From the NCBI GenBank assembly GCA_030789695.1, contig CM061141.1:273017655-273081654 (forward strand): a stretch of 64,000 nucleotides of DNA, in the 5' to 3' direction. Numbering within the stretch: the first letter of the stretch is position 1; every line of letters starts with the position of its first letter. The position numbers and the translations under genes were made by a program. Positions 1 through 10,187 of the stretch are shown in pieces. The notes beneath the pieces were generated by a model that saw only the letters and a program-made list of their open reading frames with translations, did no database searches and was not told the origin of the DNA. Origin of the DNA: Scilla litardierei (lineage: Eukaryota > Streptophyta > Magnoliopsida > Asparagales > Asparagaceae).

Positions 1-130
1 AATTTGTAACGTGGGGATGGGTGCTCTAAACCCTAACGGGTTCACCCATTATTTTTCCTGGAGTGTATAATTGTATGGATTAAACATCAAAAAAAATTTC
101 AAAAAATTTCAAAAAATAAAAAAAATTTCG

Positions 131-169
131 CACCATACTAATACACCATTTTTCGCACACGAAGATTGC

Positions 170-203
<34 letters not shown>

Positions 204-305
204 TATGAAAGGTTAGTGTAATCGCACCATACTAATACACCATTTTTCGCACACGAAGATTGCCACACACACACACACACACACACATATACATATGAAA
301 GGTTA
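131..305. repeat. Tandem duplication with two (CA)n microsatellites
   Basis: A unit of about 83 bp (CGCACCATACTAATACACC... then a CA run, then ATATACATATGAAAGG) occurs twice in a row. The CA runs lie at about 171-197 and 265-288. Copy B at 10060-10135 has the unit only once, so the duplication arose after the two blocks separated or was lost from B. It lies in the 3' untranslated region of the LINE. Confidence 0.85.
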
Positions 306-361
306 GTGTAATCTATATAAGTGGCAAACACTATACATATCAAATGAGGGAGCTAGAGGGA

Positions 362-2478
362 TTAGATATAATAGAGGGAGGAGAGGGCATAGGCACCGTC
401 ACTCACTACTACTAATCTTCTCTCCTCTCGACCCCTCAATCCAAAATCGCAAATACTGAAAAAAAAGAAAACTAACAACAAATATAAAATACATTGTTGC
501 TTCTTAGCCTTCATCTCTGAATTCCCAATTTGCCATGGATTCTCCAGCACATGGGTCATTGCGGTCCTGATCCCGCAATGCTAGTCTAATATCTGCTGCA
601 ATATCCTCAAAAAGGTTGATCTTAGCCTTTTTACATGTTCAAATATCCTCATGTTTCTTTCTTTCCATATGTGACATACCATTGCAGCAAGGATGGTATT
701 GGCTAGCAGACTCATTACATCCATTTTAGCAAAGTGGCCGAGGTAGTAGTTTCCCACTTCAGGCAGTGATGGATCAATAAGGGAATGGACTCCCAACTTG
801 AGTAGGCTCCTGCTCAGTAAATAATTAGAATATCCACATTCAAAAAACAAATAATTGATGTTCTCATCAACCCCCTCCTCGCAGAGCACACAGTGGCTAG
901 GGCACCTGTGACCCAGTTAATGAGATAGTCTCTGGTGAGGAGCTTACCTTGGAATGCTCGTAGTAGAGTAATCGCCATTTTAGGAACATGCTTCCTATGC
1001 CAGACCAACCTGTCGTAAGGAAATAGAGGACCTTGTCTCCTGGTACCATCCCACGCATCACGAAAGCGAAATACTGGCCCAGGGGGGCAGTCACAAGTGT
1101 CAAACCCTTGCTGGTGCACCTTATGCTGAAGTACGAGGTGTATATGATCAATGGCCAGATCGCCACCCATCCTGATGCGCTCCAATAGTCCCTGACCTTT
1201 TTGTTACTCTCTCCAGTGGGGACATCATATAGTTCTTTGAATGGACCACATGGGAGCCAGTTGTCATGCCAGAAGAGTGTTGATCTGCCATCCTTAACCT
1301 TCCAACTAATGAGTTTCTGAGTATTCCTTCTACAATGTAACATGAACTTCCAAGTCCATGACTGGGTAGGTTTACTTTTAGCTGCATAGAATGTGTCAAC
1401 ATCTCCATAGTTGTTTCTCATATTTTGTGCCCATTTCCCTTCCTAAGAGAGAAGCCTCCAAGTCATTCTGACGCCAGATGCCAAGTTGAGGTCAGTTAGC
1501 AGCCTCAGCCCTACTCCACTTCCTCCTTGGGTGTACAAACATCCCTCCAAGCCCAAGTGGTGGTGACTCCCCAAATAAATTTTCTGCATGCAGAGGTGAT
1601 GGTGCAGAGGAACAATTTTGGACTGCGGAAAGTGTGCATCCAGGATGTTACCATGCCATAAATAACAGTTTTCACCAATTCAATGCGGCCAGAGATAGAA
1701 AGTAAGGATGATGTCCAGCCTACAAGCCGCTTCTTGCATTTTTCCACTAACCTGTTTTGCATCGATGCTTTTGGATAATTAGTGGATAGAGGTAATCCCA
1801 GATAAGTAGTGATAGTGGATGCAAGCTTGATGTCCATTGAGTTGGCCAATTCCTTTGGATTTTTGGTCCCCTTGCTGAAAATAGCAGTGCTTTTATCCCA
1901 GTTTATCTGGAGCCCCGTTAAGTGTGAAAACTCCTCCAACAGGTTTTAAGACCATCCAATGAAAAGTGATTAGCACGGCAAAATACTAGCAAGTCATCAG
2001 CGAATAGGAGATGAGAAATAGAACCTGAGCGCCACATAGGATGGATACTACGAGTGGCAGTTGCCCTTGCAACCAAGAGCGAGAATGCTTCCATAATCAT
2101 AACAAAGAGATAAGGGGATAGAGAATCTCCCTGGCTTAGCCCTCTATTGCCTCAAAATAACCATAGGGTGAACCATTAACCATTACTGAGAATGATGGTG
2201 TCGAGATACACTCTTTAATCCATATTATGAATGTTCTGCCAAATCCAAACCGATGAAGAATGAAGTAAATGAACTCCCTATTTACACTGTCGAATGCCTT
2301 CCTCAGGTCTAGTTTAATGCAGGCTCGTGCCCCCATAGGGTTGCTGAAATCACGAATCTGTTCATGGGCATGAAGAGCACAGTCAGATAGAAGCCTGCCC
2401 TTGATGAATGTTGATTGATTTGGGGAAATGAGCTCATGGATGATTGCTTTAAGTCTATTACTGATGCATCCGAAATGT
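362..2478 (-). pseudogene. L1-type LINE ORF2 remnant, copy A (reverse transcriptase and C-terminal zinc-finger domain)
   Basis: Read on the minus strand this is the C-terminal half of a non-LTR retrotransposon polyprotein. In order it shows ISPNQSTFIKGR (about 2440-2400), KLDLRKAFDSVNRE (reverse transcriptase, about 2320), LRQGDSLS, FADDLLVF (catalytic Asp pair, about 2010-1990), a thumb-like region with TGLQINWDKS and YLGLPLS, and near the end the zf-RVT-type segment with LFFECGYS and HIWKERN. The frame is broken several times; one base missing near 2152 relative to copy B shifts the frame. The endonuclease domain and the start of reverse transcriptase are absent, so the copy is 5' truncated at about 2478, where it meets LTR-element sequence. 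It is not functional. Confidence 0.88.
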
Positions 2479-2524
2479 AACCCTAGAACAACATAGTTAT
2501 GGCACGAATTACACGGAGATAAAT

Positions 2525-2542
2525 CCCCGGCAATGGTGCCAT
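2525..2542 (-). promoter_or_regulatory. Primer binding site complementary to tRNA-Asp (copy A)
   Basis: The plus strand reads TCCCCGGCAATGGTGCCA, which resembles the 3' end of plant tRNA-Asp with CCA. The minus strand is therefore a primer site of the kind used by Athila/Tat gypsy elements. Two bases differ from the copy B version. It places the LTR on the right and the element body on the left, where the LINE has replaced it. Confidence 0.8.
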
Positions 2543-2548
2543 AAACTT

Positions 2549-3593
2549 GATCGACCCGGAACTAACTCTGAAACGATGTCATTTACCGCAAGCGCACAGT
2601 ATAGTGGCGAGCAGGTATCAAACACGGGAAAGCGGTGCTATACTACCTATCTACTCCTAGGTTGAGTTAGACTTGTGTATTTATTGGTGGATGTGGATTG
2701 TGGAGTGTCATAATGGTGATGGATGCGAAAGTCGTGTCACTCGATGTCGCAAACAAAGGACTCCACACAAAGAAAGAAAGAAAAGACTAGGGCTTTAGGA
2801 CTCACCACTAGGATCGTTGGATGTCGATGCTAGGTTAGGAATTCTACGTTGCATTGGTTGCATTGGGGGTTGTAGCATCTAGGAAGTGAATTCATGCGTC
2901 TAGGCATCTTGAATCTAACATACCGCATTAACCCCGCTCTCGTGATAGGCGCATACTATACGTGCATTAAGGATCTACAATACTCTCACCACTCTCGTTG
3001 ATCGAATGCTCTCAACTTGTACCACTCTCATGGGTTAGAGCTTCGAGGTATTTTGGTGGCCCTTATTGACGCAATGGCGGTAGCCGTCAATTAGTGATAT
3101 AGTTCATCGGTGGATCCCACCAAGGCATGAGTCAGGCATGGTCACAAGCCTAGGTTAAATCCACTAACTCCCTGATTAAATCCGTAGGATACTCCTTAAG
3201 CTAATCGATTCCATCGACCGTGGCACGATCTCAGTACGAGTTCTCCTAGAGATTTTGCAAGATCAACAAAATACAACCCCTTTTATATCCAACGCATCAT
3301 AAAAATCCTATCTTTGCATCTAAATCCTAAAATCCTAGGGATAATCCATTAGCCCTAGAAGAGATTATTCAAGCATAGCAAACATTATAAGAACAATAGA
3401 GATCATCGCTAGCATCATAGAAAACAATAAGAAGAACTAAAATAAAATTAAAGAGATAAAATACTTAGCTTGATACAAGAGGAGTGGCCTATGGCATAGC
3501 CTAACTCCCAAAAGATCATCTCCAAAACTCTCTAAAAAGATCTAAGCCCTAAAAAAATCTCTCTAAAAGTCTCCCTAATGACGGCTACCATTC
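2549..3593 (-). mobile_element. LTR fragment of an Athila/Tat-like gypsy element, copy A
   Basis: About 1 kb of noncoding sequence follows the primer site with the usual spacing and starts (plus strand) TGATCGACCCGGAAC. It contains the phrase around GGCGAGCAGGTATC, a degenerate form of the tail seen in Tat/Athila LTRs, and no coding frame. It is cut at 3593. The family call rests on the primer site and LTR layout and not on coding domains, because none remain next to it. Confidence 0.65.
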
Positions 3594-3668
3594 AAAAATC
3601 TCTCTAAAAGTCTCCCTAATGTTTGCTATGCTTGAATACGTGTCTAAGTTACTTATGTATAATTGTCT
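3594..3668. other. Junction patchwork (templated filler) at the right edge of copy A
   Basis: Three short patches lie end to end. 3594-3621 repeats 3553-3580 exactly (28 bp). 3618-3638 is the exact reverse complement of 3366-3386 (21 bp). 3636-3668 matches 9137-9169, inside the plus-strand LINE, with 3 mismatches in 33 bp. Copies from nearby templates in both orientations are typical of error-prone double-strand-break repair. Confidence 0.75.
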
Positions 3669-3771
3669 GGATAGGATATTGTATTATATTATAAGCACAT
3701 ACGAGGTTATATATGTATGTGTGCGTGTGTGTGCGCGCGCGCCTATAAAGTTGTGTGTATTTTGGATGTAT

Positions 3772-3814
<43 letters not shown>

Positions 3815-4350
3815 CATTTGACAGCGATTTTTGAATCTTAGGGCTGACTAGGACAAGCTGACTAGGACAAAGGGGTTGATAGAAAGAGGGCCAGGATTAA
3901 ATCTTGGGGAATGAACGGTTTAGATGAAGAGTTTGTATTTTAACACATACTTTTGATATTTGTGGGTCCCATTTGATAGCAACAGACTTTTAAACTCGGA
4001 ATTTAAATCATTTTCGGAAATATCAACAGACTTTTTTTGGGGAAGAGAAAGATACGTTTTTGGAGAGAGCTTCCCAAAACGGCTCTTTTTTTCCTCATTT
4101 CCCAAAATGGCTCTTGCTCTTCCCCAAAATCGTTTCCCCACAATATAGCAGCAGATTGAAGTTCTCTCTCGCGGACCCCGTGCTCCACCTCTCTCTCTCT
4201 CTCTCTCTCTCTTGCTTCATTTGGTAAGCTCTTCGTCAGAATGAAGTTCTAGGGTTTTGATTTTTGATTTTCCCCCATTTACTCATCTGATTTTATTTAT
4301 TCATTTATTTTGTAGTTTTTAGATCTTGAGAACTCGAGCTATCAGTGATT
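3669..4350. other. Non-coding stretch with TG, TA and CT microsatellites
   Basis: No gene is seen. There are TG/CG alternations at about 3716-3742, a (TA)n run at about 3768-3814 and a (CT)n run at about 4191-4213. The short frames on both strands at 3920-4188 cover one AT- and TTTCC-rich segment and show no recognisable motif. The tract from 4215 to 4350 leads into the RING-ligase pseudogene. Confidence 0.6.
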
Positions 4351-4520
4351 CACATGGAGATCAAAAGAGATCTCATGAAATTAAAAGCAGAAACTAATGA
4401 AGATCAAAAGAGAATGAGGGAGAGCTCGAGCTGTCAGTGATTCGCATGGAGATCAAAAGAGATCTCCTGAAATTAAAAGCAGAAACTGATGAAGATCAAA
4501 AGAGTATGAGATGAGATTGA
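4333..4520 (+). repeat. Tandem duplication (unit about 92 bp) inside the RING-ligase pseudogene
   Basis: The segment starting CTCGAGCTATCAGTGATTC at 4333 is repeated from 4425 with a few substitutions, including the stretch encoding MEIKRDLMKLKAETNEDQ. The duplication lies in the coiled-coil coding part of the pseudogene at 4351-4806 and adds a stop at the join. Confidence 0.85.
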
Positions 4521-4806
4521 AAGCAAAAACTGATTTGCAGAGATACAAAGATGATATCAGGAATTGCGCTACTGAGGAAGATGACAGATTCTTCTAGGAT
4601 TGCGGCACTTAAATAGGGAAGTAAGGGTAGCTATGCATCATGCCTCACTGATGGAAGGACATATTGTCTCAAAGTTCTTGGAGCTCCAGGACATAGTGTC
4701 ATGTGCTTGACGGATGAGATGTATGTCGTCTTTCTTCCTTGCGCTCACCAGGTGGTGTGCACGAAATGCAATGAGCTTCATGAGAAGCAGGGTGTAAAGG
4801 ATTGTG
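4351..4806 (+). pseudogene. Fragment of a MIP1/RF298-type RING E3 ubiquitin ligase gene
   Basis: The plus strand encodes the C-terminal part of a plant RING ligase of the MIP1-like/RF298 type, which normally has a long coiled coil followed by a C-terminal RING. Visible pieces are LKAKTDLQRYKDDIR (about 4512-4555), DSSRIAALK, GSYASCLTDG, then VMCLTDEMYVVFLPCAHQ and VVCTKCNELHEKQGVKDC (about 4698-4805), which holds the Cys and His ligands of the first part of the RING. The last CxxC pair is missing because homology ends after KDC. There is a stop after AALK, a frameshift before it and an internal 92-bp duplication. No introns are seen across this part, so it may be a processed copy or a captured piece. 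It cannot make an active ligase. Confidence 0.75.
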
Positions 4807-5229
4807 GATCCCATTTGGGTCCCATTTTTCACAGTCTTTTGAGGTTTTTTTGTGAGGATTGTCAGATCTGAGAAATTTTGGATGGGAACATCATTTCTTT
4901 GCTTTCCTTTCCTTTGTTTTATCTCTCCCCCCATTTGGGTTGGTTTTTGTTCGGTCAATGCCCTAACACAATTGACCATCATCATCATTGAAAAAATAAT
5001 AGGTATTAGATAAAGATGTAGTCTTTTTCTCCGATCTTGGCAGTGAGAGATGAGAATAGGTTTGTTTTTTGCACGCTTTTTTCCCGTTTACGTATGTACG
5101 GCTCAAACCGAAATTTTACCTTTTAAAATTTCATTGAACTGGAGCCCCCCAGATTTACACAGCTCGCGTGGAACACTCATACAAGGGGGAGGATTCACCC
5201 GAGCATGATGAGGTTCAAGCGAAGGCGGT
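4807..5229. other. Intergenic stretch without a gene
   Basis: No gene or known repeat is recognised. The sequence is T-rich on the plus strand in its first half. A minus-strand frame at 4638-4988 overlaps the antisense of the RING fragment and is treated as chance. Confidence 0.5.
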
Positions 5230-5947
5230 CGTCTGATCGTGGTCGATGTTGACCACAGCGAGAAGAGCCTTGGTGCCTCGACAACATCGTGGCCAAGCCT
5301 CAGCCTGACGACAGTTCTAAGGACATCGTCCTCCTCTACGCCCGCCTCCCTCGCGTCATGTATCCGTCAATTGACGGCACAGGTAAGACGAGGGGCAGTT
5401 TAGTAATTTCCCAGTCCCATCTTGACGTGGAATTTTTGCTAATTATTTTGGGTTTTCCCAGGGTATCTATTTTCGGCGGACGTATTGGCCAGCATGGATC
5501 GGTACGGCGCAGAGGTGTCGGATACGGTGATGGAGAAAGCCCATAGATTTTGCGCAAATTACCCATACGTACGGTACAGTATGAGCCCAATGGAAATTGT
5601 TAATATTGTAAAACTAAACTGGATTGTTAATCGCCTTTAAATTGGGGCTTTTAGGTGAATGTTGAATCAAAGGTGAAGAAGGGAGATGCTCGAGAAGTGA
5701 TCTGTGAGACGGTGGAGAAAGTTCATACCGATTTGTTGGTGATTGGAAGCCATTGTTATGGTCTAATTAAGAGGAAATTAATAAAATTTACTTAGTGACA
5801 CTGAATTGCACTTAGATTTTAGAACATCGATGTTTTGATGTGAGTTTGAAGTGTAAAATTTTGAATTACAGGGCATTTTTGGGAAGCGTGAGCAACCACT
5901 GCACGCAGAATGTGAAATGCCTGATCGTCAAACGGCCTAAACAGTAA
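5230..5947 (+). pseudogene. Universal stress protein (USP/UspA-like) pseudogene with four exon remnants
   Basis: Four blocks together match a plant USP domain, an ATP-binding alpha/beta fold implicated in stress responses. Block 1 (5230-5382) has RLIVVDVDHSEKSL and, after a +1 shift, LDNIVAKPQ and VLLYARLP; it ends at a good donor (CAG|GTAAGA). Block 2 (5462-about 5570) has LFSADVLASMDRYG and EKAHRFCANYPYV. Block 3 (5655-about 5772) has KKGDAREVICETVEKVH and LLVIGSHCYGLIKR. Block 4 (5872-5947) has LGSVSNHCTQNVKCLIVKRP and a stop. The nucleotide-binding loop GxxGx9GS is recognisable, with Cys in GSHCYG where Gly is usual. It is broken: no start codon in frame, a frameshift near 5268, no GT donor after block 3, and two residues missing near the end. 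An alternative is a barely expressed variant gene, but the frameshift argues against this. Confidence 0.82.
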
Positions 5948-6205
5948 TAGTAATTGGGATGTAATTTGTGAAATAGACTGTAGTGGCTTGCAAATGTATC
6001 TATTTTATTATGATGGATGAGACTTTGGGCGTGTGGTTATGTCCCAAAATTGATGAGATTTTTGTATTTTCTTTCTTTTTTTGGTGAAAAAGGTTGAATT
6101 TTGGATGATGTGGTTGTTTTGTTTTTGTGTAATGCCTTCATTTTTTCTCTCAAGTCACATTATCTCATCAATTTTTTTGATGTTTTCAATCAAATTTCTA
6201 TTTTG
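5948..6205. other. Intergenic, T-rich
   Basis: This is the downstream flank of the stress-protein pseudogene and the leader of the next frame. It contains T-rich runs typical of plant 3' flanks. No feature is recognised. Confidence 0.4.
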
Positions 6206-6492
6206 ATGGATGCACATCCACCCGTAGATGACACACTCCGATCAGATCTCCATCATCAGTCATCCTCTAACTTCTGTGACCTCCTTAAAATCCAAGATGA
6301 CGACTCCAGCTATTACCAGAGCACCAGCACCGTTACCCTAGCCACTGTCCTCGAGGCTGAGAAGAACGCCACCACCAGCTCCTCCTCCTCATCTGCCCAC
6401 AGCAAAAGAAACCATGTCGACGTCCAGGGTTTTCCTATTAATCTTTTTGGGGCGATGATGATGACGATGAAGCTCATGATGATAACGCCACC
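6206..6492 (+). pseudogene. Unrecognised coding start, interrupted by a solo LTR
   Basis: From ATG at 6206 an open frame of about 95 codons runs into the solo LTR at 6493. It begins MDAHPPVDD, has acidic and Ser-rich stretches (CDLLKIQDDD, TVTLATVLEAEKN, a run of Ser) and then Met-rich low complexity from GATGATGATGAC repeats. The remainder resumes after the LTR at 8960 (CACCAGCTCATGACGATG), where the phrase AACGCCACCACCAGCTC seen at about 6367 recurs, so a short duplication preceded the insertion. Codon usage and base composition differ from the flanking AT-rich DNA and suggest a real former exon. I do not recognise the family. Confidence 0.5.
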
Positions 6493-8954
6493 TGTAACGA
6501 CTGGTTTTCATGTATCTGGATTTATTATATTATAATATATGTTTTGGTGGATTTTCTCCTCATGTGTGGTTTTCGTCTCCGTAACTTTCGTTTTCGATCG
6601 TTTCGTCGTGTTTTCTCGTTTCTTCCTTAGGATCGTCGATTTCGAAGTATGTCATTCATGACGGGCTTCATAACGGTCGTATCTTACTGTTAGATCAAGC
6701 CTAGGAGTCTTAGGAATCGATCCCGGAGCTCCGCGCTCCGTATCGGAACTTTTGGTGCTTATTAGCCGGTATAAGAAGGGGCACCGACCGACTAGATGAC
6801 GATCCAGTCGGTTGGCAATCCTTCTTGGACCGACTAGTTGGCTTTCTAAATTATTCAGGAGTTACTGTTTATCGTTAGTCGGTCTAAGAACGTTGGTTGA
6901 CCGACTAGGTTGCAAACTAGTCGGTCGGCAATGCTTCTTTAACCGACTAACACATCATCTAAATTTTAGTACCAGTACTGTTCACTCTTAGTCGGTCTAA
7001 GAACGTTCACCGACCGACTAGATGTCAAACTAGTCAGTCAGTATTTGTTCATCGACCGACTAAATCCAAATCCTATTTTCGTTCAGAAGTTACTGTTTAC
7101 ACTTAGTCGGTCTGCGTTGGTCGACCGACCGACTAGTTGCCAAACTAGTCGGTCAGTGGTTGCTCTTTGACCGACTAATCTGTGTTAAAACCCTAATTTC
7201 TGGGCAGCCGCCAGCCCATCCTATTTAAACCCCTCCCAAACGTTTTCTTCTTCCTCCACTCGACCCAAAACCCTAGTTTCTCCCCCATTGAGCCCACATC
7301 TTCCTCAAACCCTTATTCCTCCATTCCAAGCTCATCCTCCATCATCCAAACCATCCCTCAACACCTACTACCTCTCATCTTCCCCAAAATCTCATCAAAT
7401 CCCCTAAAAACCCTAGTTCTCCAAACTTCTCCATTCGTTTCCAGATCTGGTCCCTAGGTTCTTCGGAGTGTTTCTTCCGCCTCCTCACGGTTAGAAATCG
7501 ATCTCTTGATGTTTTCATAACCTATTTGTATTTTTATGAAACCCTAATGAAATGAATGTTGTTTTGATGATTGTCTCCCCATAACAGCGATTTCCCCGTA
7601 GATTAGCATCCGCGAGACGAACCTTCGTGATCGTCATCCCCGGTGCTAGGCAAGTGAAACTTGCCACTTAGGGTTTAGGCCATGTTTTTAGGCCATTTGC
7701 TTGTTGTAGGCGTAAAAGAGGCTAGGCGACGAAATGATACTCGCCTAGGCACAAATTGGGGAACTAGCTTGACAACGAAGCTAGTTCCGACATATATCAT
7801 GTTGCACAATTACCATGTCATGTTTAATTTCTATTAACGGTACGCAAATTAATTGTCATGTCATTGCATTCTTAAAGTGTTTCCGTGAATGCGTAGCTTC
7901 GCTACAATGTTTGTGTTCCTGGCTCGTGTTTCAGAAGCAGGCCATGTGTTGGTTGATAGCCAATGCCCGAATTGCTTGTTTCCGGCTAGGTGCACCCCTA
8001 CGCCAATTGTTTACGAATCGTGAAATAGAGTACGAGCTCCTGTGCGGGGCAACCCCGGCTCATTTACTGAGCTCGTGTGCGGGGACCCTGGCTCGATTAC
8101 TTGTGGGTATTGGGGGTAAGAGTTAAGCGGCCAATCAACTGGGAGTCTGCCCGATCAGCAACTGCAGTGGTAAGGCGTAAACTCTGGGTATTGGGGTAGT
8201 GTTAAGCGGCCAATCAGCGTGAAAGTTATACCATTCAGCTGTAAGGTGTAAACATCTACAAACAACAGTGAAACGTGAATAGTGAATTGATTGAGATTGT
8301 TAGTAGCTTGGCTACTCTTGTCTTGTCCCGATAATTGTTCTCTTGTACTTATTGTTCACCATGTCTTGCTTGTGCACTCATGTTATAACTGTCATGTCAT
8401 GCATACTAAAACTGCTAGGTTGCTAGTTGCCTTACTTTCAGTTTCCTTGCCCAAGTCTTTTAGACTTGCTGACATGTGCCCCTTTACTCTTTTGGGTGAC
8501 ACATGTTAGATCCTGAGCCTGAGTACCTTGTTGAGGACGAGGTGTTTGCTGACGCCGAGCCTGAGCTTGTGTTTGACGGGGAGTACGTGGACACTGGGGA
8601 CCAGTCCTAGTGTCTTCGTTGTGTTTTCCTTTTGTTTAGACTGCTGTTTTATTGTCGGTGCGTAGCACCTATACTTTGTTACGTTGTTGCTTTTGTTGGC
8701 CTTGTTCTGGGCCTTAGACTCTTTCTTTTAGCCTGGTGGCTTTTCTGGATGTTGAACGTATTTTTATGTTGGACAATTTATGAGATATGAGAATTTTATT
8801 TCTGTCTCTCCTTTTATTATTATTGTTGCTCCGTTTGTGGTTACAGGGACCTGCTTATGTTTATTGACGCTTATCGGGTTTGGGGCTTCACAGCTCCACT
8901 CCCGTGCGGACCTTCTCACGTCTCACCTCCATTTTAGGGAAGCGGGTCGTGACA
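6493..8954 (+). mobile_element. Solo LTR of a Ty3/gypsy-type element, 2,462 bp, with CCACC target duplication
   Basis: The segment starts TGTAACGACTGG and ends GGGTCGTGACA, giving TG...CA ends with a short inverted terminal match. It is flanked by perfect 5-bp duplications, CCACC at 6488-6492 and 8955-8959. There is no internal region, primer site or second LTR, so it is a solo LTR left by LTR-LTR recombination. The 5' third (about 6785-7185) holds some fifteen copies of a TAGTCGGT/ACCGACTA motif. A TATTTAAA box follows at 7222. The small frames inside (7815-8126, 8291-8509) have no recognisable domain. Length and termini suit Tekay/Del-type gypsy LTRs, as does its likeness in layout to the LTR at 57497. 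Strand is given from the TATA position. Confidence 0.93.
7222..7229 (+). promoter_or_regulatory. LTR TATA box
   Basis: TATTTAAA lies downstream of the palindrome array and just upstream of a pyrimidine-rich leader (TTCTTCTTCCTCCACTCG), the usual position of an LTR promoter. Confidence 0.55.
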
Positions 8955-9136
8955 CCACCACCAGCTCATGACGATGAAGCTCATGTCGACGTACATGGTT
9001 TAGCTAATTTATTGTACTGTTAAATTTTGGCTGTGGAAATAATTTTTCGAGGAACAAAGATTTCGCAGGGAAAATCTTAAATGAACCGTGACCGCGGGCA
9101 CGGGTTATGACTAGTATATATATAACTGTAAACATA

Positions 9137-9521
9137 ATACGTGTCTAAGTTCCTTAAGTGTAATTGTCTACATCTCTTTTTTGAGTGTAGCTTTACTAGA
9201 TATCTCCTGTGTAGAAGCTTTCTCAAGCTGGGGATTTCTACATCTCCGCCCCCCTCCCTTGCGGGGGTTGGTGACTTATTTCTCTCCTGCTATCGTAAGA
9301 AGGATAGCGTGGGCATTCTGGCCAAGACTGTATTGGCTTCGATGGTTTGGCATATTTGGAGGGAGAGAAATATGAGGATTTTCGAGGGAGTTAGCCTGGG
9401 CCATACTCTCTTCTTCGAAGACTTAGCTGCGGATGTCAGGATTGCTCTTAGACATATAGTGTGTGATCAGGACTCTGAGGCCATCCCCCTTTCAAATTGG
9501 GGGATTTTGGAGGGTCATTGA
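9137..9521 (+). pseudogene. LINE ORF2 3' end, plus strand
   Basis: The frame encodes the C-terminal zf-RVT-type segment of an L1-type LINE: HLFFECSFTRYLL, a linker, ASMVWHIWRERNMRIFE, and a short tail to the stop at 9519-9521. It resembles the corresponding part of the minus-strand LINEs at 581-889 and 10407-10700 but belongs to a different family. Only the last 125 or so codons are left, so it is heavily 5' truncated. It points tail to tail toward the copy B LINE. Confidence 0.8.
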
Positions 9522-9944
9522 TGTATTGGATTCTGCTTCTGTATTTTCTTGTTGAGTTTTTTGGGTTCTTTGGTTTAGAGGTAGGTATTAGTATTGGAGG
9601 GTGATGACGCATGTGCCCTACCTCCTCCTTACTAACGCCCTTCTTCTAGACCTATAACCTTGTACAGTTGATATTCAGTATAGATACATGCTTAATTTCC
9701 ATACACACACACACGCACACATATACATACATACATATATATATATGTAAATCTTCAATTGAGAAACATTTCGCACCATGCAAAAATGTTTTTAGTTTTT
9801 TCTTGAAATATTTTTTTCAAAATTTCTTTTTTCCACCCTCATTATATGTTGTTATACCCCCCTCAAAAAATAATCGTTGAGAAATAATGTCATTTGGCCT
9901 TCGATCAAAGCATTTCAATAAATTCGCACGTTTTGAGACCGCTA
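9522..9944 (+). mobile_element. 3' untranslated region and tail of the plus-strand LINE, microsatellite
   Basis: After the stop codon comes T/G-rich untranslated sequence, then CA/TA microsatellites at about 9702-9746. No clean poly-A tail is seen, so the right edge is uncertain. The phrase CGCACCATGCAAAAATG at 9771 resembles the leader at about 10060, hinting at older shared sequence. Confidence 0.45.
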
Positions 9945-10187
9945 AATTTGTAACGGGTGGATGGGTGCTCTAAACCCTAACAGGTTCACCCATTATTTTT
10001 CCTGGGGTATATAATTGTATGGATTAAACATAAAAAAATTTCAAAAAATAAAAAAAATTTCGCACCGTGCGAAAACACCATTTTTCGCACACGAAGATTG
10101 CCACACACACACACACACATATGAAAGGTTAGTGTATTCTATATAAGTGGCAAACACTATACATATCAAATGAGGGAGCTAGAGGGA

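Larger units (their letters stand above)
1..3593. repeat. Duplicated composite block, copy A (LINE plus LTR fragment)
   Basis: This stretch matches 9945-13230 in the same order and orientation: a T/A-rich leader, a CA microsatellite, a minus-strand LINE 3' region, a tRNA-Asp type primer site and about 1 kb of LTR. In the parts compared by eye the copies differ at a few percent of bases. Copy A has an extra tandem duplication at about 131-300 and about 195 bp (1425-1619) that copy B lacks. The match reaches base 1, so the block probably starts before the window. Its right edge at 3593 is a sharp breakpoint followed by filler DNA. Confidence 0.9.

Noticed and set aside
80..343. A protein-coding gene across the CA microsatellites
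   Set aside because: The frame is made of Val-Cys repeats from (CA)n and lies in LINE untranslated sequence.
7815..8509. Small genes inside the solo LTR (103 and 72 codons)
   Set aside because: No domain is recognisable and the frames lie wholly inside an LTR with perfect target duplications.
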